Source: an uncultured Acetatifactor sp. (GTDB taxonomy: Bacteria > Bacillota > Clostridia > Lachnospirales > Lachnospiraceae). Taken from it: a DNA stretch of 34,187 bases. The stretch spans positions 1 to 34,187 of the forward strand of contig CAJUCE010000045.1 of assembly GCA_910584865.1 (NCBI GenBank). The letters are read 5' to 3'. A program made the translations under genes and the position numbers. The notes beneath the pieces are model-generated. The model worked only from the letters and a program-made list of their open reading frames with translations. It was not told the origin of the DNA and did no database searches. Positions 34,061 to 34,187 of this stretch are shown here, piece by piece (within the stretch, counting starts at the first letter, position 1; each line of letters opens with the position of its first letter).

Positions 34061-34187
34061 TATGGCTGTTCTACATATTCAGTTCCGTTATCAAAGCTAT
34101 CACGATATCGTGATAGTTTCGACAATGGTGCACAGTATACGGCGGAGCATCTGGGAAAAGCCTGCGCGAAGCTGGGGATACGGATCG
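34061..34187 (+). CDS. Partial integrase-core (DDE) transposase, runs off the window
   Basis: The plus strand reads SFDNGAQYTAEHLGKACAKL and continues into GIRI at the window edge. This matches the region around the second catalytic Asp of rve/DDE integrases, where DNG..Y.S..L...C..LGI is common (IS481-like group). An in-frame TGA at 34058-34060 closes the frame on the left and no start codon is evident, so this is either a 5'-truncated copy or an interrupted element. The rest lies outside the window. Confidence 0.6.
34085..34128. repeat. 44-base near-perfect palindrome
   Basis: The core CTATCACGATATCGTGATAG (34097-34116) is a perfect 20-base palindrome. Extending to 34085-34128, 18 of 22 pairs match and all four mismatches are transitions. 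It lies at the apparent beginning of transposase similarity, so it may be an IS junction or a head-to-head duplication point. Confidence 0.75.

Noticed and set aside
33693..34125. Small open frames on both strands (33693-33881, 33718-33939, 33829-34125)
   Set aside because: They have no recognisable domain or ribosome-binding site, overlap one another and the inverted repeats, and part of the similarity to the transposase is caused by the palindrome.

Overview
The window looks like a spore-forming, low-GC Gram-positive gut anaerobe of the Lachnospiraceae type (Clostridia). It carries a SpoVT-type sporulation regulator, class C sortases with LPXTG-type pilins, a SipW-type signal peptidase with TasA/camelysin-like substrates, a BspA-like leucine-rich surface protein, and a DUF134/NifX-like protein next to a thioredoxin / CoA-disulfide reductase set. 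Family names come from recognisable motifs; no database search was run.

Region 1 (about 1-25,978, all on the minus strand, transcribed right to left) is one very long surface-fibre locus. In transcription order it holds: a roughly 3,380-residue secreted adhesin with no visible wall anchor; an LPNSG-anchored ancillary pilin; an LPSTG major pilin behind a 320-base structured leader; two class C sortases overlapping by 4 bases; an unanchored Cna-type pilin-like protein; two TasA/camelysin-like SipW substrates; SipW itself; a small surface protein with an MAKTG-like motif; a membrane-anchored MucBP-like protein; a BTAD regulator with a degenerate GGDEF domain; a small unknown protein; and finally spoVT with its own terminator. 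The layout suggests one programme making both a sortase-polymerised pilus and SipW-processed, TasA-like matrix fibres, with its probable regulator encoded at the distal end.

Three of the long spacers in this locus (4881-5097, 8504-8797 and 10772-10958) hold tandem duplications. In two of them each unit folds into a long hairpin, and the 107-base pair of units shows compensatory base changes between copies. These elements, with the major-pilin leader, are the best candidates here for something not described before.

Region 2 (about 26.0-28.3 kb) is a patch of decaying minus-strand genes: a HicB-like/DinB-like gene broken at a run of seven A, a DUF1703-type AAA-ATPase/nuclease gene broken at a run of six T and internally deleted, and a scrap of a DUF4143-type ATPase.

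Region 3 (28.4-33.6 kb) is a redox/sulfur module. On the plus strand are a DUF134-NifX-like fusion with a His/Cys-rich tail, a Crp/Fnr regulator, and an ATPase behind 29-base iteron-like repeats. Converging on the minus strand is a thioredoxin - rhodanese - CoA-disulfide reductase/rhodanese operon. Its predicted promoter has a Crp/Fnr-like palindrome centred near -41, so the neighbouring Crp/Fnr protein may activate it.

Region 4 (33.7-34.187 kb) is mobile-element debris: a 146-base element with 31-base imperfect terminal inverted repeats, a 44-base near-perfect palindrome, and the start of an integrase-core transposase running off the window. No tRNA, rRNA or CRISPR array was seen.
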